Below are positions 45,478 to 60,794 of a stretch of 64,000 nt of DNA, piece by piece (within the stretch, counting starts at the first letter, position 1; every line of letters starts with the position of its first letter). The position numbers and the translations under genes are program-made. A model generated the notes under the pieces. It was given only the letters and a program-made list of their open reading frames with translations, was not told the origin of the DNA and did no database searches. This DNA comes from Tragulus kanchil. Taxonomy: Eukaryota; Chordata; Mammalia; Artiodactyla; Tragulidae. The stretch covers positions 90,617,001-90,681,000 of the forward strand of contig JAIOJX010000005.1 of NCBI GenBank assembly GCA_022376925.1. Reading direction: 5' to 3'.

Positions 45478-47814
45478 TTTTACCCAGCAGAAGCAATTGT
45501 TCTACTAGATTAGTGGTTCTCAACTCTTGGGCTCTTTTGCCCCTCAGGGAGTATTTTGCAGTGTCTGGAGACCCTTGCTTAGCATGCTATCTAGTGGGTA
45601 GAGGCTGGAAATGCTGTTAAACAGAATGCACAGGACAGCTTCACTCCCAATAGCCCTAGTGAAGTATTTTCCAATGGACCTACAGATTACCATACTAAGT
45701 AAAGTAAGCCAGACAGAGAAGGACAAATATTATATTGCTCAATGTGGAATCTGAAAAAAAGATACAAGGAAAATTATTTATAAAACAGAATTTATGGTTG
45801 TCAAAGGGTTAGTGGGGGTAGGGAGAAATTAGGAGAACGGGATTGACATATATACACTACTGTATAATCAAGGACCTACTGGACAGCACGGGGAATTCTA
45901 CTTGATATTTTGGATAGAGTAATAATGCATAAGGGAAAAGAATCTTAAAAAGAATATATACGCACTCACACACACATACAACTAAATCTCCGTGCTGTAC
46001 ACTTGAAACTAACATGGTATTATAATGTCAACTGTATTGTAATCAAGCAACAAAGAAGAAGAATTTTTCAGCTCAAAGAGTCAATAGGGCCAAAGGTGAG
46101 AATTCTGTGCCATACCTAGGGACTAGCTGTTGCTATTCCATCACTAAGTCATGTCTGACTCTTTGGGACCCTGTGAACTGAAGTATGCCAGGCTTCCCTC
46201 TCCTTCAGTATCTCCTGGAATTTGCTCAAGCTCATGTCCATTGAGTTGGTGATGCTATCTTTCCATCTAATCCTTTGTCACACACTTCTTCTCCTGCCTC
46301 AATCTTTCCCAGTTTCAGAGTCTTTTTTTCCCCAATAAGTCAGCCCATTGCATCAGGTGGTCAAAATATTGGAACTGTAGCTTCAGTATCAGTTCTTCTA
46401 ATGAACATTTAGAGTTGATTTCCTTTAGGATTGACTGGTTTGATTTCCTTGATGTTCAAGGGACTCTCAAGAGTCTTCTCAGCACCACATTTCAAAGCAT
46501 CAATTCTTTGGCACTCAGCCTTCTTTATGGTCCAGTTCTCACATCTGAACATGACTACTGGAAAAGCAGTGCTGTGACTATATAGACCTTTGTTGGAAAA
46601 GTGATGTCTCTGCTTTATAATATACTGTCTAGGTATGTCATGGCTTTTTACCCAGCAGAAGCAATTGTTCTACTAGATTAGTGGTTCTCAACTCTTGGGC
46701 TCTTTTGCCCCTCAGGGAGTATTTTGCAGTGTCTGGAGACCCTTGCTTAGCATGCTATCTAGTGGGTAGAGGCTGGAAATGCTGTTAAACAGAATGCACA
46801 GGACAGCTTCACTCCCAATAGCCCTAGTGAAGTATTTTCCAATGGACCTACAGATTACCATACTAAGTAAAGTAAGCCAGACAGAGAAGGACAAATATTA
46901 TATTGCTCAATGTGGAATCTGAAAAAAAGATACAAGGAAAATTATTTATAAAACAGAATTTATGGTTGTCAAAGGGTTAGTGGGGGTAGGGAGAAATTAG
47001 GAGAACGGGATTGACATATATACACTACTGTATAATCAAGGACCTACTGGACAGCACGGGGAATTCTACTTGATATTTTGGATAGAGTAATAATGCATAA
47101 GGGAAAAGAATCTTAAAAAGAATATATACGCACTCACACACACATACAACTAAATCTCCGTGCTGTACACTTGAAACTAACATGGTATTATAATGTCAAC
47201 TGTATTGTAATCAAGCAACAAAGAAGAAGAATTTTTCAGCTCAAAGAGTCAATAGGGCCAAAGGTGAGAATTCTGTGCCATACCTAGGGACTAGCTGTTG
47301 CTATTCCATCACTAAGTCATGTCTGACTCTTTGGGACCCTGTGAACTGAAGTATGCCAGGCTTCCCTCTCCTTCAGTATCTCCTGGAATTTGCTCAAGCT
47401 CATGTCCATTGAGTTGGTGATGCTATCTTTCCATCTAATCCTTTGTCACACACTTCTTCTCCTGCCTCAATCTTTCCCAGTTTCAGAGTCTTTTTTTCCC
47501 CAATAAGTCAGCCCATTGCATCAGGTGGTCAAAATATTGGAACTGTAGCTTCAGTATCAGTTCTTCTAATGAACATTTAGAGTTGATTTCCTTTAGGATT
47601 GACTGGTTTGATTTCCTTGATGTTCAAGGGACTCTCAAGAGTCTTCTCCAGCACCACATTTCAAAGCATCAATTCTTTGGCACTCAGCCTTCTTTATGGT
47701 CCAGTTCTCACATCTGAACATGACTACTGGAAAAAGCAGTGCTGTGACTATATAGACCTTTGTTGGAAAAGTGATGTCTCTGCTTTATAATATACTGTCT
47801 AGGTATGTCATGGC
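45478..47814. repeat. Tandem pair 14 (45478-46646 / 46647-47814), period 1168
   Basis: The junction cuts BovB. One-base losses near the end of copy one (46501, 46563). Overlaps pair 13. Confidence 0.95.
45690..46075 (+). repeat. Cetartiodactyl L1 3' end
   Basis: aagtaaagtaagccagacag, atgtggaatctgaaaaaaag, atcaaggacctactggacag and gctgtacacttgaaactaac are the 3' end of an L1 family common in artiodactyls. Repeated at 46858-47243. Confidence 0.75.
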
Positions 47815-48124
47815 TTTTCTTCCAAGGAGCAAGCATCTTTTAATTTTATGGCCATGGTCATCTTTTGCAGTGATTTTAGAGTCCAAGAAAACAAAATTTG
47901 CCACCATTTCATTTTTCCCCCATTTATTTGCCATGAAATGATGGGACTGAATGCCATGATCTTCATTTTTTGAATGTTGAGTTTTAAACCAGTTTTTTCA
48001 CTCTCCTCTTCACCTTCATCAAGAGGCTCTTTAGTTCCTCTTTACTTTCTGCCAGCTTGTGATTCATCCAGCCTGGCATTTCACATGATATATTCTACAT
48101 ATAAGTCAAATAAGGAGGGGTGAT

Positions 48125-48129
<5 letters not shown>

Positions 48130-48170
<41 letters not shown>

Positions 48171-48178
48171 TGTATAAA
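48130..48178. repeat. (TA)n microsatellite
   Basis: Near-pure TA run inside BovB. Confidence 0.95.
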
Positions 48179-48681
48179 TATATATGTACAGTCTTGACAT
48201 AGTCCTTTCTCAATTTTGAACCAGTTCATTCTAATTGTTGCCTCTTGACCCGCCTACAGGTTTCTCAAGAGGCAGATAAGATAGTCTGTTATTTTAATCT
48301 CTTTAAGAATTTTCCACAGTTTGTTGTGATCCAAACAGTTAAAGACTTTAGGATAGCCAACGAAGAAGGAGTAGATGTTTTTCTGGAATTCTCTTGCTTT
48401 TCATATAATCCTTTGGTGTTGGCAATTTGATCTCTGGTTCCTCTGCCTTTTCTAAATCCAGCTTGTACACCTGGAAGTTCTTGGTTCATGTATTGTCGAA
48501 GCCCAGCTTGAAGGATTTTGAGCATGACCTAGCTAGCATGTGAAATGAGCGCAATTGTACAGCAGTTTGAACGTTATTTGGCATTGTCCTTCTTTGGGAT
48601 TGGAATGAAAACTGACCTTTTCTAGTCCTGTGGCCACTGCTAAGTTTTCCAATTTGCCAGCATATTGAGTATAGCACTTTT

Positions 48682-48949
48682 TTATTTTTAATTTTGGCCT
48701 ATTTTATTGATTATTTATTTATTTATTTTCATCCATGTTTATTCTTTGGCCTGTGTGGGCCTCCCATTGCAGTGGCCTCTTGCCGCAGAGCACTGGCTCT
48801 GGGTGCATGTGTTCCAGAGTGCTGGCTCATAATTGGATATACTGGTCCAGCCAGTCTGCTGTATGTGGGATCTTCCCGGGCCAGGGATCAAATTGATGCC
48901 CCTTGCACTGCAAGGCAGAGTCTTCATGCACTGGACCACCAGGGAAGCC
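48682..48949 (-). mobile_element. Long-tail SINE inside BovB
   Basis: Tail cctgtgtgggcctcccattg, right end ctggaccaccagggaagcc. Target-site duplication tgagtatagc(a/c)c... at 48666-48680 and 48950-48964, one mismatch. Confidence 0.9.
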
Positions 48950-49459
48950 TGAGTATAGCCCTTTTAACAGCATCATCTTTTAGGGTATGAAATAGCTTAG
49001 CTGGAATTCCATCACTTCCACTAGTTTTGTTTGTAGTATTGCTTCCTAGGGTCCACCTGACTTTGCATACTTAGATGTCTGGCTCTAGATTAGTGATCAC
49101 CCCACCAGGTTATTCAGATTATTAAACCTTTGTTTGTAGTGTTTGTCTATATATTCTTGCCATCTCATCTTAATCTTTTCTGCTTTTGGTAGTTCCTTGC
49201 CATTTCTGTCATTTATTGTGCCCATCTTTGCATGGAATGTTCCCTTGGTATCTCTAATTTTCCAGTAGAGCTCTCCGGGCTTTCCCATTCCATTGTTTTC
49301 CTCTATTTCTTTGCATTTTTCACTTAAGAAAGCTTTTTTATCTCTCCTTATCATTCTTTAAACTCTGCATTCATTTTGGTATATTTTCCCCTTTCTCCTT
49401 TGCTTTTCGCTTCTTTTTTCTCAGCTATTTTTAAGGCCTCCTCAGACAACCATTTTGCC

Positions 49460-49699
49460 TTTTTTTTTTTTTTTTTTTGCCACTTCTATTGGTCTTTCAT
49501 TTATTTCCATTTTAGTTCTTTGGCCTGTGTGGGCTTCCCATCACAGTGGCCTCTCTCGCTCCAGAGCTTCAGCTCAGTAGTTGGCCACATTGGTCCAGCC
49601 ACACCGCGGCACATGGGATCTTCCCAGGCCAGGGATTGAACCGGTGCCCCTTGCACTGTAAGGCAGTGTCCTTACCCACTGGACCACCAGAGAAGCCCT
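49460..49699 (-). mobile_element. Long-tail SINE inside BovB
   Basis: T-run, ttctattggtctttcattta, right end gaccaccagagaagccct. cattttgcc duplication at 49451-49459 and 49700-49708. A headless part repeats at 50707-50879. Confidence 0.9.
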
Positions 49700-51885
49700 C
49701 ATTTTGCCATTTTTGCGTTTCTTTTTCTTGGAGATGGTTTTGGTTACTGCCTCCTGACAATATTATGAACTTTTGTCCATAGTTCTTCAGGCACTCTGTG
49801 TACAAGATCTATTCCCTTTAATCTACTTATCACCTCCACTGTATGCTTATAAGGGATTTGATTTAGGTCTACTTAAATGGCCTAATGGTTTTCCTTACTT
49901 TCTTCAGCTTTAATCTGAATTGTGCTGGAAGGAGTTCATGATCTGAGTCATAGTCAGCTCTAGGTCTTGGTTTTGCTGACTTTTCCATTTTCAACTGCCA
50001 TGAATATAATCAATCTGACTTTGGTAGTGACCATCTGGTGATGTCCATGTGTAGATTCATCTCCTGTTCTGTTGGAAGAGGGTTTGCCATGACCAGTGTT
50101 TTCTCTTGACAAAACTGATTTAGCCTCTGCCCTGCTTCATTTTGTACTCCAAGGTCAAACTTGCTTGTTACTCTAGGTGTCTCTACTATCAAAGAACTTT
50201 AAGAAATGATAGCAGCACAGTGCCACAGTCTATGATTCTATCCAAATTCTGGCCCTCTGTAAGAACCAGATCATATGTGGCTCACTCTAATTATTATTAT
50301 TTGATAGGCAAGAAGTAGATTTATTCCAAGAGAAACACATTCTACAGACAGAGTGCAAGCCATCTCAGAAGGTAAGAGACCACTCCAGTTCTTTTTAAAG
50401 CTGTCATGATAGGTTCTGCCTCCACCAAATCCATTTAAAGCTTGAATGAATCACTTGTATCTGACACTGTAATGAGATACGTACAATTTATTTTTGGCCA
50501 TTAAAAATTCAACAACAAAATCATCTATGAGTTATGACCTTATTTCGACCTTATTGTTATTTAAACAAAATTTTAAATTTATTTATTTTGGCTGCCCTGG
50601 GTCTTTGTTGCAGCATCAGATTCTTCACTGCCGTGCACAGATTCAGTTGCGGGACCTAGAGATGGAACCCGCACCCCTGTATCGCAAGGCAGATTCTTAA
50701 CCACTAGTGTGGGCTTCCCATCACAGTGGCCTCTCTCGCTCCAGAGCTTCAGCTCAGTAGTTGGCCACATTGGTCCAGCCACACCGCGGCACATGGGATC
50801 TTCCCAGGCCAGGGATTGAACCGGTGCCCCTTGCACTGTAAGGCAGTGTCCTTACCCACTGGACCACCAGAGAAGCCCTCATTTTGCCATTTTTGCGTTT
50901 CTTTTCTTGGAGATGGTTTTGGTTACTGCCTCCTGACAATATTATGAACTTTTGTCCATAGTTCTTCAGGCACTCTGTGTACAAGATCTATTCCCTTTAA
51001 TCTACTTATCACCTCCACTGTATGCTTATAAGGGATTTGATTTAGGTCTACTTAAATGGCCTAATGGTTTTCCTTACTTTCTTCAGCTTTAATCTGAATT
51101 GTGCTGGAAGGAGTTCATGATCTGAGTCATAGTCAGCTCTAGGTCTTGGTTTTGCTGACTTTTCCATTTTCAACTGCCATGAATATAATCAATCTGACTT
51201 TGGTAGTGACCATCTGGTGATGTCCATGTGTAGATTCATCTCCTGTTCTGTTGGAAGAGGGTTTGCCATGACCAGTGTTTTCTCTTGACAAAACTGATTT
51301 AGCCTCTGCCCTGCTTCATTTTGTACTCCAAGGTCAAACTTGCTTGTTACTCTAGGTGTCTCTACTATCAAAGAACTTTAAGAAATGATAGCAGCACAGT
51401 GCCACAGTCTATGATTCTATCCAAATTCTGGCCCTCTGTAAGAACCAGATCATATGTGGCTCACTCTAATTATTATTATTTGATAGGCAAGAAGTAGATT
51501 TATTCCAAGAGAAACACATTCTACAGACAGAGTGCAAGCCATCTCAGAAGGTAAGAGACCACTCCAGTTCTTTTTAAAGCTGTCATGATAGGTTCTGCCT
51601 CCACCAAATCCATTTAAAGCTTGAATGAATCACTTGTATCTGACACTGTAATGAGATACGTACAATTTATTTTTGGCCATTAAAAATTCAACAACAAAAT
51701 CATCTATGAGTTATGACCTTATTTCGACCTTATTGTTATTTAAACAAAATTTTAAATTTATTTATTTTGGCTGCCCTGGGTCTTTGTTGCAGCATCAGAT
51801 TCTTCACTGCCGTGCACAGATTCAGTTGCATGGGGGACCTTAGTTCCCCGACTAGAGATGGAACCCGCACCCCCTGTATCGCAAG
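49527..51885. repeat. Tandem pair 15 (49527-50706 / 50707-51885), period 1179-1184
   Basis: The junction joins one SINE to the middle of another. The last ~80 bases of copy one have lost a ~20-base piece (compare 50640-50665 with 51824-51860). Confidence 0.95.
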
Positions 51886-51920
51886 GCAGATTCTTAACCA
51901 CTAGATCACCAGGAAAGCCC
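51757..51920 (-). mobile_element. CHR-2-like SINE
   Basis: ttggctgccctgggtctttg, tagttccccgactagagatg and right end ctagatcaccaggaaagccc. A degraded copy is at 50575-50705 and a clean one at 53026-53189, so this single SINE appears three times. Confidence 0.82.
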
Positions 51921-53025
51921 CTTACTTTTTTTTATTTCCCATGGAGTATATGCTTTATAATATATTTAACTATATTCAAAACGAAAACTGAAGCGAAGGA
52001 CAAAGTTCGAGACCTTACTTTTTTTTATTGAACATTCCAAAGGCCACAGAGTAAATCGGCTGTACAAAAGGATTTTGATGTTGTACCCTGCAATTAGACT
52101 ACATGTATTCTTTTTCTTTGCTGTTACACTTTTGCAGTTTGAATTTTGGACAAAGGTAAATATTGTTATTCCTCCAGTGGAAGTGATGGTCTGGATTTGT
52201 CTGTTCTTCCTCCAGGCAACACATGCTACCATTTGTTCTTCTGATTCATTTCCCCAGGAAAGCTGAGAAGACGTTTTATAATGATATTATTGGTTTTATA
52301 ACTGTTGTTTTCATTGTAATGCTATTACTGAACCAATGTTGTGATAAATGGCCTATTTATAAGGGGAACCACTTTTACAAGAAGTAGAAAATTAGACACG
52401 GTTCTGCTTTGCAATAACAATAAAAACCACAGTGAAAAAATATTCTCCAGTTTATTCCCATCTGTATCAGCAGGGAAGCTTTAGAAGATGATTTTATCCC
52501 TAAGGTCTTCGAAACACAGTTACTGCCTGTGAGTACCATGTGAAAATGTTGTTTTTCTCCAAGTCCTATTCCATTTTGTTACCCTAACCGTGGTCCCTTC
52601 AGGCACTTTTAAACCCCACCTCTGCCGACTTGTTAACATGGGAAAAGTCCGTGATAAAGCTAAGAGAAAGGCAACTTGGCCCCTTTCTGAAGGAATTTCT
52701 AGTGCTCTATGAAGAACATCATATGTGGCTCACTCTAATTATTATTATTTGATAGGCAAGAAGTAGATTTATTCCAAGAGAAACACATTCTACAGACAGA
52801 GTGCAAGCCATCTCAGAAGGTAAGAGACCACTCCAGTTCTTTTTAAAGCTGTCATGATAGGTTCTGCCTCCACCAAATCCATTTAAAGCTTGAATGAATC
52901 ACTTGTATCTGACACTGTAATGAGATACGTACAATTTATTTTTGGCCATTAAAAATTCAACAACAAAATCATCTATGAGTTATGACCTTATTTCGACCTT
53001 ATTGTTATTTAAACAAAATTTTAAA

Positions 53026-53189
53026 TTTATTTATTTTGGCTGCCCTGGGTCTTTGTTGCAGCATCAGATTCTTCACTGCCGTGCACAGATTCAGTTGCAT
53101 GGGGGACCTTAGTTCCCCGACTAGAGATGGAACCCGCACCCCCTGTATCGCAAGGCAGATTCTTAACCACTAGATCACCAGGAAAGCCC
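53026..53189 (-). mobile_element. CHR-2-like SINE, duplicate of 51757
   Basis: Base-for-base repeat of 51757-51920. Confidence 0.82.
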
Positions 53190-53646
53190 CTTACTTTTTT
53201 TTATTTCCCATGGAGTATATGCTTTATAATATATTTAACTATATTCAAAACGAAAACTGAAGCGAAGGACAAAGTTCGAGACCTTACTTTTTTTTATTGA
53301 ACATTCCAAAGGCCACAGAGTAAATCGGCTGTACAAAAGGATTTTGATGTTGTACCCTGCAATTAGACTACATGTATTCTTTTTCTTTGCTGTTACACTT
53401 TTGCAGTTTGAATTTTGGACAAAGGTAAATATTGTTATTCCTCCAGTGGAAGTGATGGTCTGGATTTGTCTGTTCTTCCTCCAGGCAACACATGCTACCA
53501 TTTGTTCTTCTGATTCATTTCCCCAGGAAAGCTGAGAAGACGTTTTATAATGATATTATTGGTTTTATAACTGTTGTTTTCATTGTAATGCTATTACTGA
53601 ACCAATGTTGTGATAAATGGCCTATTTATAAGGGGAACCACTTTTA

Positions 53647-55855
53647 CAAGAAGTAGAAAATTAGACACGGTTCTGCTTTGCAATAACAATAAAAACCACA
53701 GTGAAAAAATATTCTCCAGTTTATTCCCATCTGTATCAGCAGGGAAGCTTTAGAAGATGATTTTATCCCTAAGGTCTTCGAAACACAGTTACTGCCTGTG
53801 AGTACCATGTGAAAATGTTGTTTTTCTCCAAGTCCTATTCCATTTTGTTACCCTAACCGTGGTCCCTTTAAGAAAGTCAGGCACTTTTAAACCCCACCCC
53901 TCTGCCGACTTGTTAACAGTGGGTCCTCTCTCAAAATGCAGTCCGTGATAAAGCTAAGAGAAAGGCAACTTGGCCCCTTTCTGAAGGAATGTTTCTAAGT
54001 AAGCTCTAACGGTGGAAGCTTTAAGATACTATGGGGTAGGGAACAATGGAAACTTGTGAAGTATGGAAGCCAGACTGGCTCTTAAGATTCTATCACTGTG
54101 CTGGTTAAAGTGAAAAGAATGTTGTTAAGTCTGAGTTTCCCCCTGTGGCGCTGCTCCCTGCTAGGTTTACTCCTCCATTTCACCCAGCAAGTGAGTTTTC
54201 CAGAAGCCGTTTCCAATTTAACGAGCTGTTTGTCTCCTGTGGCAGAATCCCAAAAGGAAAAGTCAGGGAGAGGAGCAAGTTTCAGTGAAAATTAAACTGG
54301 ATCACTTCTAATGCAATTATTTACATTGGCTGTTTCTGAAGAGCAAAGCCAAGTCTCTTATTATTGTTGTTCCTGCTACACAAACAGTGACTTAGTTCAG
54401 AAGTCCTTTTGTGCTACACTAAAGAATAATTAGAAATTTGGGGTTTAACTGCAGTTAGCATTTTGGAGCTGTCAGGCAGAAAGCAGCCATCTTGGTAAAA
54501 GATGCTGTCATTAGGAACACTTGGAGGCTTCAGTTTATTTCTGGGTACCAGTTTTCATTAGCCCTTGAATAACAGTGTAATCATTAGGCAAAATTTAGTT
54601 TTAAAGATAATGGAGGAGTTGAAATAAAAATCATTAAAGGCACTTCTTTATCCTTCCTAACACTTTATAAACTTTCCCCAAAGTTCAAAGCGATAGAAAA
54701 ATTTTTACACTTCCCCCAACCCTTATGTTTTGTTTCCATGTGTTTGTTCTTCCCCTTGTCAAAAGAAGTAGAAAATTAGCCTTTTAATAACAATAAAAAC
54801 CACAGTGAAAAATATTCTCCAGTTTATTCCCATCTGTATCAGCAGGAAGCTTTAGAAGATGATTTTATCCCTAAGGTCTTCGAAACACAGTTACTGCCTG
54901 TGAGTACCATGTGAAAATGTTGTTTTTCTCCAAGTCCTATTCCATTTTGTTACCCTAACCGTGGTCCCTTTAAGAAAGTCAGGCACTTTTAAACCCCACC
55001 CCTCTGCCGACTTGTTAACAGTGGGTCCTCTCTCAAAATGCAGTCCGTGATAAAGCTAAGAGAAAGGCAACTTGGCCCCTTTCTGAAGGAATGTTTCTAA
55101 GTAAGCTCTAACGGTGGAAGCTTTAAGATACTATGGGGTAGGGAACAATGGAAACTTGTGAAGTATGGAAGCCAGACTGGCTCTTAAGATTCTATCACTG
55201 TGCTGGTTAAAGTGAAAAGAATGTTGTTAAGTCTGAGTTTCCCCCTGTGGCGCTGCTCCCTGCTAGGTTTACTCCTCCATTTCACCCAGCAAGTGAGTTT
55301 TCCAGAAGCCGTTTCCAATTTAACGAGCTGTTTGTCTCCTGTGGCAGAATCCCAAAAGGAAAAGTCAGGGAGAGGAGCAAGTTTCAGTGAAAATTAAACT
55401 GGATCACTTCTAATGCAATTATTTACATTGGCTGTTTCTGAAGAGCAAAGCCAAGTCTCTTATTATTGTTGTTCCTGCTACACAAACAGTGACTTAGTTC
55501 AGAAGTCCTTTTGTGCTACACTAAAGAATAATTAGAAATTTGGGGTTTAACTGCAGTTAGCATTTTGGAGCTGTCAGGCAGAAAGCAGCCATCTTGGTAA
55601 AAGATGCTGTCATTAGGAACACTTGGAGGCTTCAGTTTATTTCTGGGTACCAGTTTTCATTAGCCCTTGAATAACAGTGTAATCATTAGGCAAAATTTAG
55701 TTTTAAAGATAATGGAGGAGTTGAAATAAAAATCATTAAAGGCACTTCTTTATCCTTCCTAACACTTTATAAACTTTCCCCAAAGTTCAAAGCGATAGAA
55801 AAATTTTTACACTTCCCCCAACCCTTATGTTTTGTTTCCATGTGTTTGTTCTTCT
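53647..55855. repeat. Tandem pair 17 (53647-54753 / 54767-55855), period 1102 in the body
   Basis: The first ~80 bases of copy two are eroded (compare 54767-54850 with 53647-53745). Short filler cccttgtcaaaa at the junction. Confidence 0.95.
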
Positions 55856-56579
55856 GTCGACTAAGCTGAAGCTAGTCTGGTCAGTTTCATTTTCTGATTT
55901 TCATACTTAAGTGAAAGCTGTTTTGTGTCAACAGTGTAAAGTGTTAAGAATTATCTCACCTGCTGGGCCAATTTCCTGTAAGCCTTTGTTTGGGAGGGGA
56001 GGTTTGATTTTGAATTTCTTACCCTGAATTAGACCACAGTAGCATAATTAATGTTTTTATTTTTGACCTACTAAAGTTTTCTAGGAGTGGGCAAGATGAT
56101 CGGGAAAAAAATGATGGTTATGCTGTATTAATCATCACTATTCTCATAGCAGAATGCTCTGCCTGCAGTTTCTTTGGAAAACTGCCACAAAAGTGTTTCT
56201 TCCTTTTTTTCGGATTAGATAAATTAGATAGATTAGTTACTATTTTAATCCTATTGCATAGCAAGTCCTTGCATTGTCTGCAAGATGCAGAGAAAAAAGA
56301 GAAAAGTTGCACTTTGTTTACACAATTCAGCGCAAGGTGGTTTATGAGATTACTAGGAGTAACGAGGACAGTGTGTCTCTCCTGTGGATCTTCTTTTAAA
56401 CGAGGTTAACCTATGGCTCCTGTCTTGTCGCCCTCCTCTGCTCCTCGCTGGGGAACTTTCCATGCTGTGAGCGCTATCTAAAGCTTCCCAGGCAAGCTCA
56501 CTGAGATCAAACCAAAAGGACTGTGTGTCCGTTTGAAACAGACAGAGGGAGACAGGAGCACACACGGTCAGCGGAAGAT

Positions 56580-57554
<975 letters not shown>

Positions 57555-57683
57555 TGAGATTGTCGCCTCCTCTGCTCCTCGCTGGGGAACTTTCCATGCT
57601 GTGAGCGCTATCTAAAGGAGCTACGATAAACGGTTTTCCGTTTGAAACAGACAGAGGGAGACAGGAGCACACACGGTCAGCGG

Positions 57684-60794
<3,111 letters not shown>

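Larger units (their letters stand above)
43561..45735. repeat. Tandem pair 13 (43561-44655 / 44656-45735), period about 1083
   Basis: The start of copy two has lost ~15 bases (compare 43604-43625 with 44692-44707). Confidence 0.94.
46108..50205 (-). mobile_element. BovB (RTE) LINE with nested SINEs
   Basis: Reverse-strand BovB. The Bov-A-like 3' end is at 46120-46230 (ctaagtcatgtctgactctt). Reverse-transcriptase fragments lie at 48289-48525 (QAGFRKGRGTRDQIANT). A linker piece lies at 49097-49354 (KMRWQEYIDKHYKQ) and an endonuclease-side piece at 50010-50192 (GVQNEAGQRLNQFCQEKTLV). All carry stops and frameshifts, so it is inactive. Insertions: a (TA)n run at 48130-48178 and SINEs at 48682 and 49460. 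Parts are written twice by the tandem pairs at 45478 and 49527. It extends over most of the element's length once duplicates are removed. Confidence 0.9.
51449..53990. repeat. Tandem pair 16 (51449-52716 / 52719-53990), period 1269
   Basis: Longest period. The last ~110 bases of copy one have several deletions relative to copy two (compare 52600-52700 with 53866-53980). Overlaps pair 15, so 50270-50705 material occurs three times. Confidence 0.95.
51921..56424. other. CCDC6 upstream DNA, no recognised gene
   Basis: Apart from two tandem pairs and one CHR-2-like SINE, I recognise no mobile element here. After de-duplication about 2 kb is unusually free of repeats compared with the rest, so distal promoter elements are possible. 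No exon is visible. Confidence 0.5.

Noticed and set aside
48130..48178. CRISPR-like or regulatory repeat array
   Set aside because: Simple TA microsatellite in a mammalian genome.
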